Shown here piece after piece: positions 1 to 5,998 of a stretch of DNA of 7,347 nucleotides. The DNA is from Cellvibrio sp. (GTDB taxonomy: Bacteria; Pseudomonadota; Gammaproteobacteria; Pseudomonadales; Cellvibrionaceae): positions 6,182 through 13,528 of the forward strand of contig DQHS01000174.1 in NCBI GenBank assembly GCA_003524365.1, given 5' to 3'. Every line of letters begins with the position of its first letter. Within the stretch, counting starts at the first letter, position 1. A program made the translations under genes and the position numbers. The notes beneath the pieces are model-generated. The model had not been told where the DNA came from and made no database searches. It saw only the letters and a program-made list of their open reading frames with translations.

Positions 1-34
1 TGGCGATGGCGGCGATGGTGTCGGTAATGATCAT
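1..34 (-). CDS. mnmE: MnmE (TrmE) tRNA modification GTPase, N-terminal fragment
   Basis: Only the first 11 codons are in the window; the gene continues beyond base 1. The reverse strand reads MIITDTIAAIA, which matches the conserved MnmE N-terminus (DTIAAIATPPG-type). MnmE works with MnmG to modify the wobble uridine of certain tRNAs (5-carboxymethylaminomethyl or taurinomethyl-type chemistry) using GTP and a folate cofactor; this is family knowledge, since no catalytic part is visible. The start codon lies 9 nt after the yidC stop, and yidC-mnmE is the usual gammaproteobacterial order, so it is probably the distal gene of the rpmH transcript. No clear Shine-Dalgarno is seen in the short gap, so translational coupling to yidC is plausible. 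Confidence 0.85.
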   Translation of the reverse strand, partial: MIITDTIAAIA

Positions 35-43
35 AGCGTTAAC

Positions 44-1702
44 TTATTTAGTAGCAGGTTCGGCGTCGATTTGTTTGGTAATAATGTACTGCTGGATAAT
101 CGACAAGGTGTTGTTGGTCACCCAGTAAAGTACCAAACCGGCCGGGAACCAGAGGAACATAAAAGTGAATACCAGCGGCAGCATTTGCATAATGCGCGCT
201 TGCATAGGATCAGTCGGTTGCGGATTGAGCTTCTGCATAAAATACATAGTGATACCGTAAATAATCGGCAGCACAAAGTAGGGGTCTTTTACCGACAGAT
301 CGAGAATCCAGCCGAAGAACGGCGAATGACGTAGTTCTACCGATTCCATCAACACATAATAAAGTGCGAGGAACACCGGCATTTGGATTAGCAGAGGCAG
401 GCAGCCACCAAAAGGATTTACCTTTTCAGTTTTGTACATCTTCATCATTTCTTGCGAGAACTTCTGGCGGTCATCGCCCAAACGTTCTTTCAGTTCGGCC
501 ATTTTCGGCGCTAACTTACGCATTTTCGCCATAGATTTATAGCTGGTTGCGGAAAGCTTGAAGAACAGCAGTTTTACGCAGAGGGTAAGGCCGATAATCG
601 CCAAGCCCCAGTTGCCTACCAGATTGTGAATGAATTTAAGAACGGCAAACAAAGGTTTGGCTACCCACCAGAGCCAGCCGTAGTCTACGGTCAGGTCGAG
701 GTAGGGGGAGATTTGTTCCAGACGCTCGGTATCTTTGGGGCCAGCATAAAAACCAGCCGAAATGGAACCTTGGGTTCCGGGAGCAACTTCATTCACTTTG
801 CCGGTAAAACCCATTAAATAAAGGTCGTTGGTACCTAATTTGCGTAGATGATAGGTATTTTGACTTCCGGCATCGGGGATCCAGGCACTGATAAAGTAGT
901 GCTGCACCATCGCAACCCAACCCCCTTGAACAACTGACTTCTCTTCTTTTTCAGCCATATCATCAAAAGTGATTTTTTTGTAGTTTTCATCAGTTGTGGT
1001 AATTGCTGCACCCAGGAAGGGGTTCATTTCCAACGCGCTCACTTTTTTGAAGTTTTGGCTGTCGCGTTTGATTTGGCCATAAAGTTGGGCAGACCAGATA
1101 TTGGTACTTTTATTATCGATCAGGTATTCAACATTGATCAGATAGTCGCCACGGGTAAAGGTATAGCGCTTGGTGATTTTGACGTCGCCCTGCTGCAATA
1201 ACAGATCAACGACTAATTGCTTTTCACCCTCGGCCAAGGTGTATTCTGTTTTTTCACTACTAAACAGTGGGCGACCTTGTGCGGTATCAGTACCGTTGGT
1301 GCCAATCAAACCACTTTGAGCTAGATAGGTGTGGTTGTCGCGGTTATCGAGCAATACAAAAGGTTGATCAGGAGTATCCAGTTTCAGGAAATGACGGGGC
1401 AGTGCCAGTTGTACAATATCGCCACCCAGAGGATTGATAACCAGATCAAAACTGTCTGTCTTTACACTGATCAGTTGAGTCGAGGCCAGGGTAGTTTTTT
1501 CAGCTTCAGCTGGAGTATTAGCGGCGACGGGAATATCACTGTTGGCAACACTGACTGCTGGGAGTGAACTATTGTTAGTGGTTGCTTGAGTGGCGACCGG
1601 AGTTTGAGTGGGTAGGTTTTCCTGATATTCGTTCCAGCGAATAACCAACATCAACAAAGTAGCGAGAATTGCTGCAATTAATAAGTTTTTTTGCCAATCC
1701 AT
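44..1702 (-). CDS. yidC: YidC membrane protein insertase
   Basis: Inner-membrane insertase that places membrane proteins in the bilayer alone or with SecYEG. I start at the ATG at 1702 (MDWQKNLLIAA), because YidC of this class begins MDWQ; an in-frame ATG at 1717 would add MAVIK, and neither has a convincing Shine-Dalgarno. Numbering from the longer form (557 aa): TM1 about 9-27, then an Ala/Thr/Ser-rich linker to about 80, a periplasmic beta-sandwich P1 domain about 85-340, and the five-helix core about 350-550. The core contains SYKSMAKMRKLAPKMAELK, ERLGDD, EKVNPFGGCLPLLIQMPVFLALYY, the DP(Y/F) loop, and FLWFPAGLVLYWVTNN. The hydrophilic-groove Arg of E. coli (R366) aligns to Lys382. The C-terminal tail after ITKQI is short and lacks the Lys-rich end of E. 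coli YidC. Its start is 1 nt after the yidD stop, suggesting coupled translation of two insertion factors. Confidence 0.96.
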   Translation of the reverse strand: MDWQKNLLIAAILATLLMLVIRWNEYQENLPTQTPVATQATTNNSSLPAVSVANSDIPVAANTPAEAEKTTLASTQLISVKTDSFDLVINPLGGDIVQLALPRHFLKLDTPDQPFVLLDNRDNHTYLAQSGLIGTNGTDTAQGRPLFSSEKTEYTLAEGEKQLVVDLLLQQGDVKITKRYTFTRGDYLINVEYLIDNKSTNIWSAQLYGQIKRDSQNFKKVSALEMNPFLGAAITTTDENYKKITFDDMAEKEEKSVVQGGWVAMVQHYFISAWIPDAGSQNTYHLRKLGTNDLYLMGFTGKVNEVAPGTQGSISAGFYAGPKDTERLEQISPYLDLTVDYGWLWWVAKPLFAVLKFIHNLVGNWGLAIIGLTLCVKLLFFKLSATSYKSMAKMRKLAPKMAELKERLGDDRQKFSQEMMKMYKTEKVNPFGGCLPLLIQMPVFLALYYVLMESVELRHSPFFGWILDLSVKDPYFVLPIIYGITMYFMQKLNPQPTDPMQARIMQMLPLVFTFMFLWFPAGLVLYWVTNNTLSIIQQYIITKQIDAEPATK

Positions 1703-1703
1703 C

Positions 1704-2006
1704 TTAATGACTGCCATCAGTAGTGTGTGAGTGAATAGAAGAACAACAGGTCTTGTTCAATTCCGGTACCGGATCCAGCCCGCCTTCATGCCAGGGGTGG
1801 CATTTTAATAGGCGTCGCAGAGTTAGATAAGACCCTGTAAAAAATCCATGCCGTACAATTGCTTCTTCAGAGTAATGTGAACAGCTGGGATAAAAGCGAC
1901 ATTGGTTGCCAATCCAGGGGCTCAACAAGTAGCGGTAGCCGTGCAGCAGTTTCACTGCCAGCCAGATCAAACCGGAATGACCGCTATTGATCAGTTGCTT
2001 TAGCAT
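1704..2006 (-). CDS. yidD: YidD membrane protein insertion efficiency factor
   Basis: Small membrane-associated protein (100 aa) that assists YidC-dependent insertion; the precise mechanism is not known in the family. An amphipathic or hydrophobic N-terminal helix (about 12-30, ending YRYLLSPWIG) is followed by the family signature NQCRFYPSCSHYSEEA (34-49), with Cys36 and Cys42. Then come LRRLLKCHPWHEGG (63-76) with Cys69, and GGLDPVP (75-81). These match YidD family motifs (CRFxPxCSxY, KCHPxxxGGxDPVP). It is somewhat longer than E. coli YidD (85 aa), with a polar tail after residue 83 containing an extra Cys pair (87-88). The ATG at 2006 lies inside the end of rnpA (23-nt overlap), and the stop precedes yidC by 1 nt, so it is very probably co-translated with both. 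Confidence 0.95.
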   Translation of the reverse strand: MLKQLINSGHSGLIWLAVKLLHGYRYLLSPWIGNQCRFYPSCSHYSEEAIVRHGFFTGSYLTLRRLLKCHPWHEGGLDPVPELNKTCCSSIHSHTTDGSH

Positions 2007-2499
2007 CTGTGCTTACCTTTTGGTCTGCCCCTGAAGTTTGCGCCTGCGATGTTAACCGATGATGGCGGACTTTTTTGAAAATTCGCTGCCATTGTTGATT
2101 TAATTGCTGGCTAAACTCGCTATTGGACAAACTATCCATCCCCTTGCGTGACAGCACGACAATATCCAGGCCGACAAGATCTTGCTGTTGCAGTCGAAAA
2201 CTTTCGCGGATCAAGCGCTTCATACGATTGCGCTCCACTGCCAATTTCATGTGCTTTTTTGCCATGACCAATCCCAAACGCGGTTGTGTTTGTTGATTGA
2301 GGCGGGCGAGGATCAAAAAATATTGATGAGAAGCGCGAAACGGAGCGTCATCAAACACAGGTTTGAAATCAGCGGCGCAGAGTAAACGCAGGGATTTGGT
2401 AAAACGGAAAGATGCGGAGTTGGAATCTGAACCAAAGCGGGAATCGCTTTGGAGTTGATTCGAACTAGCAGACTGTTGAAATTCTATTTTGGCTGGCAT
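1984..2499 (-). CDS. rnpA: Ribonuclease P protein component, with atypical N-terminal extension
   Basis: Protein subunit of RNase P; it binds the catalytic RNA and the 5' leader of pre-tRNA. The core runs from about FRFTKSLRLLCAADF (31-45) to about residue 145. It includes LGLVMAKKH (76-83) and the RNR signature ERNRMKRLIRESFR (89-102), then LDIVVLSRKG (111-120). At 171 aa it is long for the family (about 120 aa). Roughly 30 Ser/Gln/Asn-rich residues precede the core, and about 25 polar residues follow it. The ATG at 2499 is the only ATG/GTG/TTG in frame between an upstream in-frame TGA (2548-2550) and the core. This ATG and the first 12 codons (MPAKIEFQQSAS) lie inside an inverted-repeat element (2464-2585). 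No Shine-Dalgarno is evident before it. The distance to rpmH (106 nt) is much longer than usual, and removing the element would leave about 20 nt. Function is probably intact since the core is complete. Confidence 0.93.
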   Translation of the reverse strand: MPAKIEFQQSASSNQLQSDSRFGSDSNSASFRFTKSLRLLCAADFKPVFDDAPFRASHQYFLILARLNQQTQPRLGLVMAKKHMKLAVERNRMKRLIRESFRLQQQDLVGLDIVVLSRKGMDSLSNSEFSQQLNQQWQRIFKKVRHHRLTSQAQTSGADQKVSTDAKATDQ

Positions 2500-2585
2500 A
2501 AGTGCGCTAAAAATAGTCTGGGAATGACCGTTATCGACTACTTTGTCTCACGTTTGCCAATAACAAATTTCAACAAACTGCTAGT
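2464..2585. mobile_element. Putative 122-bp MITE-like inverted-repeat element at the rpmH-rnpA junction
   Basis: The left arm 2464-2493 and the reverse complement of 2556-2585 match at 24 of 30 positions. Both begin ACTAGCAG, and share TGTTGAAATT and a TTGGC-type inner end; the two termini are therefore CTAG-ended inverted repeats around a 62-bp interior. No transposase is encoded and no convincing target duplication is seen (flanks TTCGAA and TGAACC on the plus strand share only GAA). The size, terminal inverted repeats and position in an otherwise compact operon suggest a miniature transposable element. I recall similar CTAGCAG..TGTTGAAA ends as dispersed repeats in gammaproteobacteria, but could not check this. 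Alternatives are an RNA hairpin or attenuator in the rpmH-rnpA message; there is no U tract, so it is not a standard terminator. Confidence 0.55.
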
Positions 2586-2605
2586 GAACCAAGAAGCGCG
2601 AGCGA

Positions 2606-2743
2606 TTAAACGCGAGTCAGTTCTGCACGGCCTTTGGTACGACGACGAGCTAAAACAGCACGACCACCTTTAGAAGCCATACGAGCACGGAAACCGTGGT
2701 TGCGAACGCGTTTCAGATTGCTGGGTTGGAATGTTCTTTTCAT
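2606..2743 (-). CDS. rpmH: 50S ribosomal protein L34
   Basis: A 45-codon gene. It begins MKRTFQPSNLKRVRNHGFR and continues through RMASKGGRAVLARRR to end TKGRAELTRV, nearly the textbook L34 sequence (MKRTFQPS, HGFRARM, GRAVLARRR). L34 is a small, very basic protein of the large ribosomal subunit that contacts 23S rRNA. It is the first gene of the leftward transcript; a sigma70-like promoter lies 56-84 nt before its start. A short AGG (2747-2749) is a weak Shine-Dalgarno 3 nt upstream of the spacer TATC-ATG region. Its position next to the origin and directly before rnpA is the standard bacterial rpmH-rnpA arrangement. Confidence 0.97.
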   Translation of the reverse strand: MKRTFQPSNLKRVRNHGFRARMASKGGRAVLARRRTKGRAELTRV

Positions 2744-2798
2744 GATAAACCTGTTAAAAATCCTGAGTTAATTCACACGGCGTGCGAAAAGAGGCGGG

Positions 2799-2827
2799 AT
2801 TCTAATGAATGCCACCTGCTAAAGCAA
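2799..2827 (-). promoter_or_regulatory. Sigma70-type promoter for rpmH-rnpA-yidD-yidC
   Basis: On the minus strand, TTGCTT (2822-2827) and TAGAAT (2799-2804) are separated by exactly 17 bp. They match the -35 and -10 consensus at 4/6 and 5/6. Predicted transcription start is near 2791-2793, giving a leader of about 50 nt before rpmH. This is the only good promoter-like pair I see upstream of rpmH, and it faces away from the origin. Confidence 0.6.
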
Positions 2828-2911
2828 ATAATTTTGAACAAATAATCTACAAAAGCAGGGAAATTTAAGTGTGCACATTTTTTACCTTCTTTCCCCCAGA
2901 TAATTAAGATC

Positions 2912-2920
2912 TTATCCACA
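2912..2920 (+). promoter_or_regulatory. DnaA box 1 (TTATCCACA)
   Basis: Perfect match to the high-affinity DnaA 9-mer. It is in tandem with the next box, 3 bp apart (12-bp repeat period), a spacing close to one helical turn that could favour cooperative DnaA-ATP binding. Confidence 0.88.
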
Positions 2921-2923
2921 ATC

Positions 2924-2932
2924 TTATCCACA
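2924..2932 (+). promoter_or_regulatory. DnaA box 2 (TTATCCACA)
   Basis: Second perfect 9-mer, same orientation as box 1 and identical in sequence. It borders the left side of the AT-rich segment, as expected for a box that nucleates a DnaA filament toward the unwinding region. Confidence 0.88.
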
Positions 2933-3057
2933 GGTTTGACGCTTTAATCACTAATTTTAGTGCCTATTGGCCTTTTGTAATTAGTGCTCCGTTGTGATGT
3001 AACTAGTTGAATTTTAATGGCTAAGTTTTAGTCGATTGAATTTATTTTGGCTTTTAC

Positions 3058-3066
3058 TGTGGATAA
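3058..3066 (-). promoter_or_regulatory. DnaA box 3, inverted (TGTGGATAA on plus)
   Basis: Perfect 9-mer on the minus strand, at the right border of the AT-rich segment and followed after 1 nt by TCTGGGGG. It points toward boxes 1 and 2 and lies about 160 bp upstream of the dnaA start codon, so it may serve both origin function and dnaA autoregulation. Confidence 0.87.
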
Positions 3067-3118
3067 CTCTGGGGGGCGAGAGTAGACTTGACTCCCTTGT
3101 ATAACCAGCGCGCACTTC

Positions 3119-3127
3119 TTATCCAGC
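3119..3127 (+). promoter_or_regulatory. Degenerate DnaA box (TTATCCAGC)
   Basis: Matches the DnaA 9-mer at 7 of 9 positions, with the last two bases wrong. It could be a weak DnaA-ATP site between the origin and dnaA. It may equally be chance. Confidence 0.3.
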
Positions 3128-3212
3128 GCCGGTTTCAGTTACCACCTCTTTTTTACTCATAAATTGTTAGCCAATAAATGGTGTAAGCAATAATAAGCGC
3201 AGTTTGCGTTCC

Positions 3213-3217
3213 GGGAG
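3213..3217 (+). promoter_or_regulatory. Ribosome binding site deciding the dnaA TTG start
   Basis: GGGAG lies 8 nt before the TTG at 3226. There is no in-frame ATG or GTG nearby, and the protein read from this TTG aligns residue for residue with the DnaA N-terminus (MSxxLW-type). The next codon is also TTG (3229), which could serve as an alternative start. Confidence 0.65.
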
Positions 3218-3225
3218 TTTTTGTT

Positions 3226-4809
3226 TTGTTGCAATCGATTTGGAAATTATGTGCCGCTAGCTTGCAGGATGAATTGCCGTCGCAGCAATTCAATACCTGG
3301 ATTCGGCCATTGCAAATCGATGAGTCAGCTGCACCCCAGGAGTTGCGCTTGTTGGCACCCAACCGTTTTATTTGCGATTGGGTGGCAGAAAAATTTCTGA
3401 ATCGAATTCGTGAATTAGCCAGCCATTATCATCAGGATAATAGCTTGCAGGTGGCAGTCGGCGTGGCACCACGGCCAGCGGCGGGTTTTCAGGCGAATTC
3501 TGCCAGTGCGCGTAAACCTCGATATGAGACGGCGAATGTTGAACAAACAGTTGCTGCTCATCCTTCTGTTTATGCGATAAAAGACACCAGCGATAGTCTG
3601 GCGTTTGGCAGTCCGTTGGCAGAACAGGTGGAAGGAAATACTGGTTACGAATCATCGCCAATTAAGCCGAAGATGGTAGCTAAAATCGCTGATTATGATG
3701 CTAAATCCCGTGTCGCTGTATTAGAAAATGTATTTGATTCCAGTCCCCGTTCAACCCCGGATCTGGAGGTTGAGGGCGGCCTTAAACACAGTAACTACTT
3801 AAATGCGTCATCTACTTTCGCTACCTTTGTTGAGGGTAAGTCGAACCAGCTAGGTTTGGCAGCAGCGCGCCAGGTTGCAGAAAACCCCGGCGGTGCGTAC
3901 AACCCTCTCTTTATATACGGTGGAGTGGGTTTGGGTAAAACGCACTTGATGCAGGCGGTCGGCAATGCCATGGTGGCACGCAATCCGAATGCGAAAGTGG
4001 TCTATTTACACTCCGAGCGGTTTGTGGCGGATATGGTAAAGGCACTGCAGTTAAATGCGATTAACGACTTCAAACGTTACTATCGTTCGATGGATGCCTT
4101 GTTAATTGACGATATCCAATTTTTTGCCGGTAAAGAGCGCTCGCAAGAAGAATTTTTCCATACCTTCAATTCGCTGTTGGAGGGTGGCCGCCAGATCATC
4201 CTTACCTGTGACCGATTTCCAAAAGAAATTAATGGTTTGGAAGAGCGATTAAAATCCCGCTTTGGTTGGGGTCTGACAGTAGCAGTCGAACCACCAGAGC
4301 TGGAAACCCGCGTGGCGATTTTGATGAAGAAGGCCGAGCAGGTAAATATTGATCTGCCCCACGAAGCCGCCTTTTTTATCGCCCAGCGGATTCGCGCGAA
4401 TGTGCGTGACCTTGAAGGCGCCTTGAAGCGCGTTATCGCCAGTGCCAATTTTACTGGTCGGCCAATTGATGTTGAATTGGTACGCGAAGCCTTGAAAGAT
4501 TTATTAGCGCTGCAGGATAAACAAGTCGGTATCGACAATATCCAGCGTGTGGTGTGCGAATACTACAAAATCAAAATGAACGATATGGTTTCCAAGCGCC
4601 GCAGTCGCTCAGTGGCGCGTCCACGACAGGTAGCTATGGCACTGGCGAAAGAGTTGACTAACCATAGCTTGCCCGAAATTGGTGAAGCTTTTGGCGGCCG
4701 CGACCACACCACAGTATTGCACGCCTGCCGCAAGATTAAAGAATTGCAGGAAGAGACCGCTGATATCCGCGAAGATATGAAAAATTTGCTGCGTTCGCTG
4801 ACAACTTGA
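3226..4809 (+). CDS. dnaA: Chromosomal replication initiator DnaA
   Basis: AAA+ ATPase that binds DnaA boxes, melts the origin and helps load the DnaB helicase; it also acts as a transcription factor. Domain I about 1-80 (WKLCAASLQDELPSQQFNTWIRPLQ, APNRFICDWV). Domain II is a long variable linker, about 81-190. Domain III about 191-430 carries Walker A GGVGLGKTH (232-240), Walker B LLIDDIQF (292-299), sensor 1 ILTCDRFPKEI (325-335), the arginine-finger box RLKSRFGWGL (341-350) and sensor 2 NVRDLEGAL (392-400). Domain IV about 435-527 has RSRSVARPRQVAMALAKEL and the signature GRDHTTVLHACRKI (491-504). At 527 aa it exceeds E. coli DnaA (467), almost all from domain II. Cys replaces the usual Ser in sensor 1 ILTSDR. 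The start is TTG, a weak codon common for dnaA-type control. It heads dnaA-dnaN-recF-gyrB. Confidence 0.98.
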   Translation: MLQSIWKLCAASLQDELPSQQFNTWIRPLQIDESAAPQELRLLAPNRFICDWVAEKFLNRIRELASHYHQDNSLQVAVGVAPRPAAGFQANSASARKPRYETANVEQTVAAHPSVYAIKDTSDSLAFGSPLAEQVEGNTGYESSPIKPKMVAKIADYDAKSRVAVLENVFDSSPRSTPDLEVEGGLKHSNYLNASSTFATFVEGKSNQLGLAAARQVAENPGGAYNPLFIYGGVGLGKTHLMQAVGNAMVARNPNAKVVYLHSERFVADMVKALQLNAINDFKRYYRSMDALLIDDIQFFAGKERSQEEFFHTFNSLLEGGRQIILTCDRFPKEINGLEERLKSRFGWGLTVAVEPPELETRVAILMKKAEQVNIDLPHEAAFFIAQRIRANVRDLEGALKRVIASANFTGRPIDVELVREALKDLLALQDKQVGIDNIQRVVCEYYKIKMNDMVSKRRSRSVARPRQVAMALAKELTNHSLPEIGEAFGGRDHTTVLHACRKIKELQEETADIREDMKNLLRSLTT

Positions 4810-4822
4810 TTTATAAACGCTG

Positions 4823-4851
4823 TTGATTTGTGCTTCATCCAAAGAGATAAA
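4823..4851 (+). promoter_or_regulatory. Candidate promoter for dnaN
   Basis: In the 85-nt dnaA-dnaN gap, TTGATT (4823-4828) and GATAAA (4846-4851) are 17 bp apart, each matching 4/6 of consensus. The predicted start near 4858 would give a leader of about 37 nt before dnaN. It is suggestive only; dnaN may be served mainly by read-through from dnaA. Confidence 0.35.
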
Positions 4852-4894
4852 AACCCAATAAGTCGTCCTGGAAGATTACTCAAGAGACCATCAC

Positions 4895-5998
4895 ATGAAA
4901 TTTGCCGTATCGCGCGAAGCTTTGCTTAAACCCTTACAACTGGTAGCTGGTGTGGTGGAGCGTCGTCAAACGCTGCCGGTGTTGTCCAACGTGTTGATTC
5001 AGCTCAACGGCGATCAGCTATCGCTCACGGGTACTGATCTTGAAGTGGAGATTGTCGGGCGTATTACTCTGGAGCAAGCCGGAGTCTCCGGCGATATCAC
5101 AGTTCCTGCACGTAAGCTGCTGGATATCTGCAAATCCCTACCTGATGGCAGCAATATTGAGTTTTCTTTGGAAGAAGCCCGCATTATGGTCAAGTCTGGC
5201 CGCAGCCGTTTTACCCTGTCTACCTTACCTGCAGCTGACTTTCCTAATGTGGAAGACACACCGGGAAACTTGCGGTTTAGCTGTGCCCAGCAAGAAGTTA
5301 AACGTCTTATTGAACGCACGGCTTTTGCCATGGCGCAACAAGATGTGCGCTATTACCTGAACGGTATGCTGTGGGAAGTTCGTCAGGATCAATTGCGCGT
5401 AGTGGCGACCGATGGCCACCGTATGGCGATGTGCACGCGCGCGGTGGCGGTAAATACCAACGATGTTATTCAGGCGATTCTGCCGCGTAAAGGCGTGCTG
5501 GAATTGTCGCGCTTGCTGGATGATTCCAGTGCTCAAGTAGAAATAGTACTCAGCTCTAATCACATTCGTGTCACCTCCATGGACTACACCTTCACCTCCA
5601 AGCTGGTTGATGGCAAGTTCCCAGAATACGAGCGAGTGCTGCCGCGCGGTGGCAATAAGGTGGTGATAGGATCGCGTCTGGAATTGAAACAAGCCTTTGG
5701 CCGCACGGCGATTTTATCGAACGAGAAGTATCGCGGTGTACGCTTGTTATTATCGGATGGCACTTTGACCATAGTCGCTAATAACCCTGAGCAGGAAGAG
5801 GCGGAAGAACAAGTCACTGTTGATTACGCCGGTGAATCCCTCGAAGTGGGCTTTAATGTGAGTTACTTGCAAGACGTGACCAACGTCATCAGCAACGAAA
5901 ATGTGAAGATTACCCTATCGGATGCCAACTCCAGCGCCCTGTTGGAAGAACCGGAAAATAGTGATTCCCTCTACGTAGTTATGCCAATGCGCCTTTAA
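4895..5998 (+). CDS. dnaN: DNA polymerase III beta subunit (sliding clamp)
   Basis: Ring-shaped dimer that tethers DNA polymerase III and other clamp-binding proteins to DNA; each subunit has three similar domains of about 120 residues. The 367 aa length equals the family norm (E. coli 366). The N-terminus MKFAVSREALLKPLQLVAGVVERRQTLPVLSNVLI and C-terminus YVVMPMRL are canonical. ATDGHRMAM in the middle domain and GVRLLLSDGTLTIVANNPEQEEAEE in the third are also typical. The C-terminal MPMRL contributes to the hydrophobic cleft that binds client motifs. The start at 4895 has only a weak AAGAGA upstream. It lies 85 nt after dnaA and 33 nt before recF. The stop codon sits in the loop of a perfect 10-bp hairpin. 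Nothing about the protein looks altered. Confidence 0.98.
   Translation: MKFAVSREALLKPLQLVAGVVERRQTLPVLSNVLIQLNGDQLSLTGTDLEVEIVGRITLEQAGVSGDITVPARKLLDICKSLPDGSNIEFSLEEARIMVKSGRSRFTLSTLPAADFPNVEDTPGNLRFSCAQQEVKRLIERTAFAMAQQDVRYYLNGMLWEVRQDQLRVVATDGHRMAMCTRAVAVNTNDVIQAILPRKGVLELSRLLDDSSAQVEIVLSSNHIRVTSMDYTFTSKLVDGKFPEYERVLPRGGNKVVIGSRLELKQAFGRTAILSNEKYRGVRLLLSDGTLTIVANNPEQEEAEEQVTVDYAGESLEVGFNVSYLQDVTNVISNENVKITLSDANSSALLEEPENSDSLYVVMPMRL

Larger units (their letters stand above)
2893..3127. other. oriC: Probable chromosomal replication origin (oriC)
   Basis: This stretch sits in the 482-bp gene-free interval 2744-3225 between rpmH and dnaA, the place where Pseudomonas-type origins lie. It holds three perfect 9-mer DnaA boxes: two tandem (2912-2920, 2924-2932) and one inverted (3058-3066). 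A degenerate box, TTATCCAGC, lies at 3119-3127. Between the groups lies an AT-rich segment (2941-3056, about two thirds A+T by hand count), the likely unwinding region. It contains two near-identical decamers, TTGAATTTTA (3007-3016) and TTGAATTTAT (3036-3045). C/G-tract octamers CCCCCAGA (2893-2900) and TCTGGGGG (3068-3075) flank the boxes in inverted orientation. GATC is rare here (one seen, 2908-2911), so control unlike the E. coli SeqA/Dam system is likely. The rest of the gap (2744-2890, 3128-3225) holds the rpmH leader and promoter and the dnaA leader; no gene is seen. Confidence 0.8.

Noticed and set aside
2449..2673. Plus-strand 74-aa reading frame running from the 5' end of rnpA across the inverted-repeat element into rpmH
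   Set aside because: It is antisense to two real genes, has no family resemblance or ribosome site, and is open because of the composition of the opposite strand.
3088..3105. dnaA promoter from TTGACT (3088) or TATAAC (3100)
   Set aside because: TTGACT has no -10-like hexamer at 16-18 bp, and TATAAC has no -35. Other pairs (TTTACT 3152, TTGTTA 3164) are weak, so I do not assign a dnaA promoter.
3153..3362. Minus-strand 69-aa frame crossing the dnaA start
   Set aside because: It overlaps the dnaA leader and domain I, has no homology I recognise, and no promoter or ribosome site was seen.
4080..4538. Long minus-strand reading frame (152 aa) opposite dnaA
   Set aside because: It is Ser/Arg-rich shadow sequence opposite the highly conserved AAA+ coding region and has no recognisable motif or ribosome site.
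5225..5692. Minus-strand 155-aa reading frame opposite dnaN
   Set aside because: It lies wholly within a conserved dnaN gene; the composition is typical of an antisense shadow.
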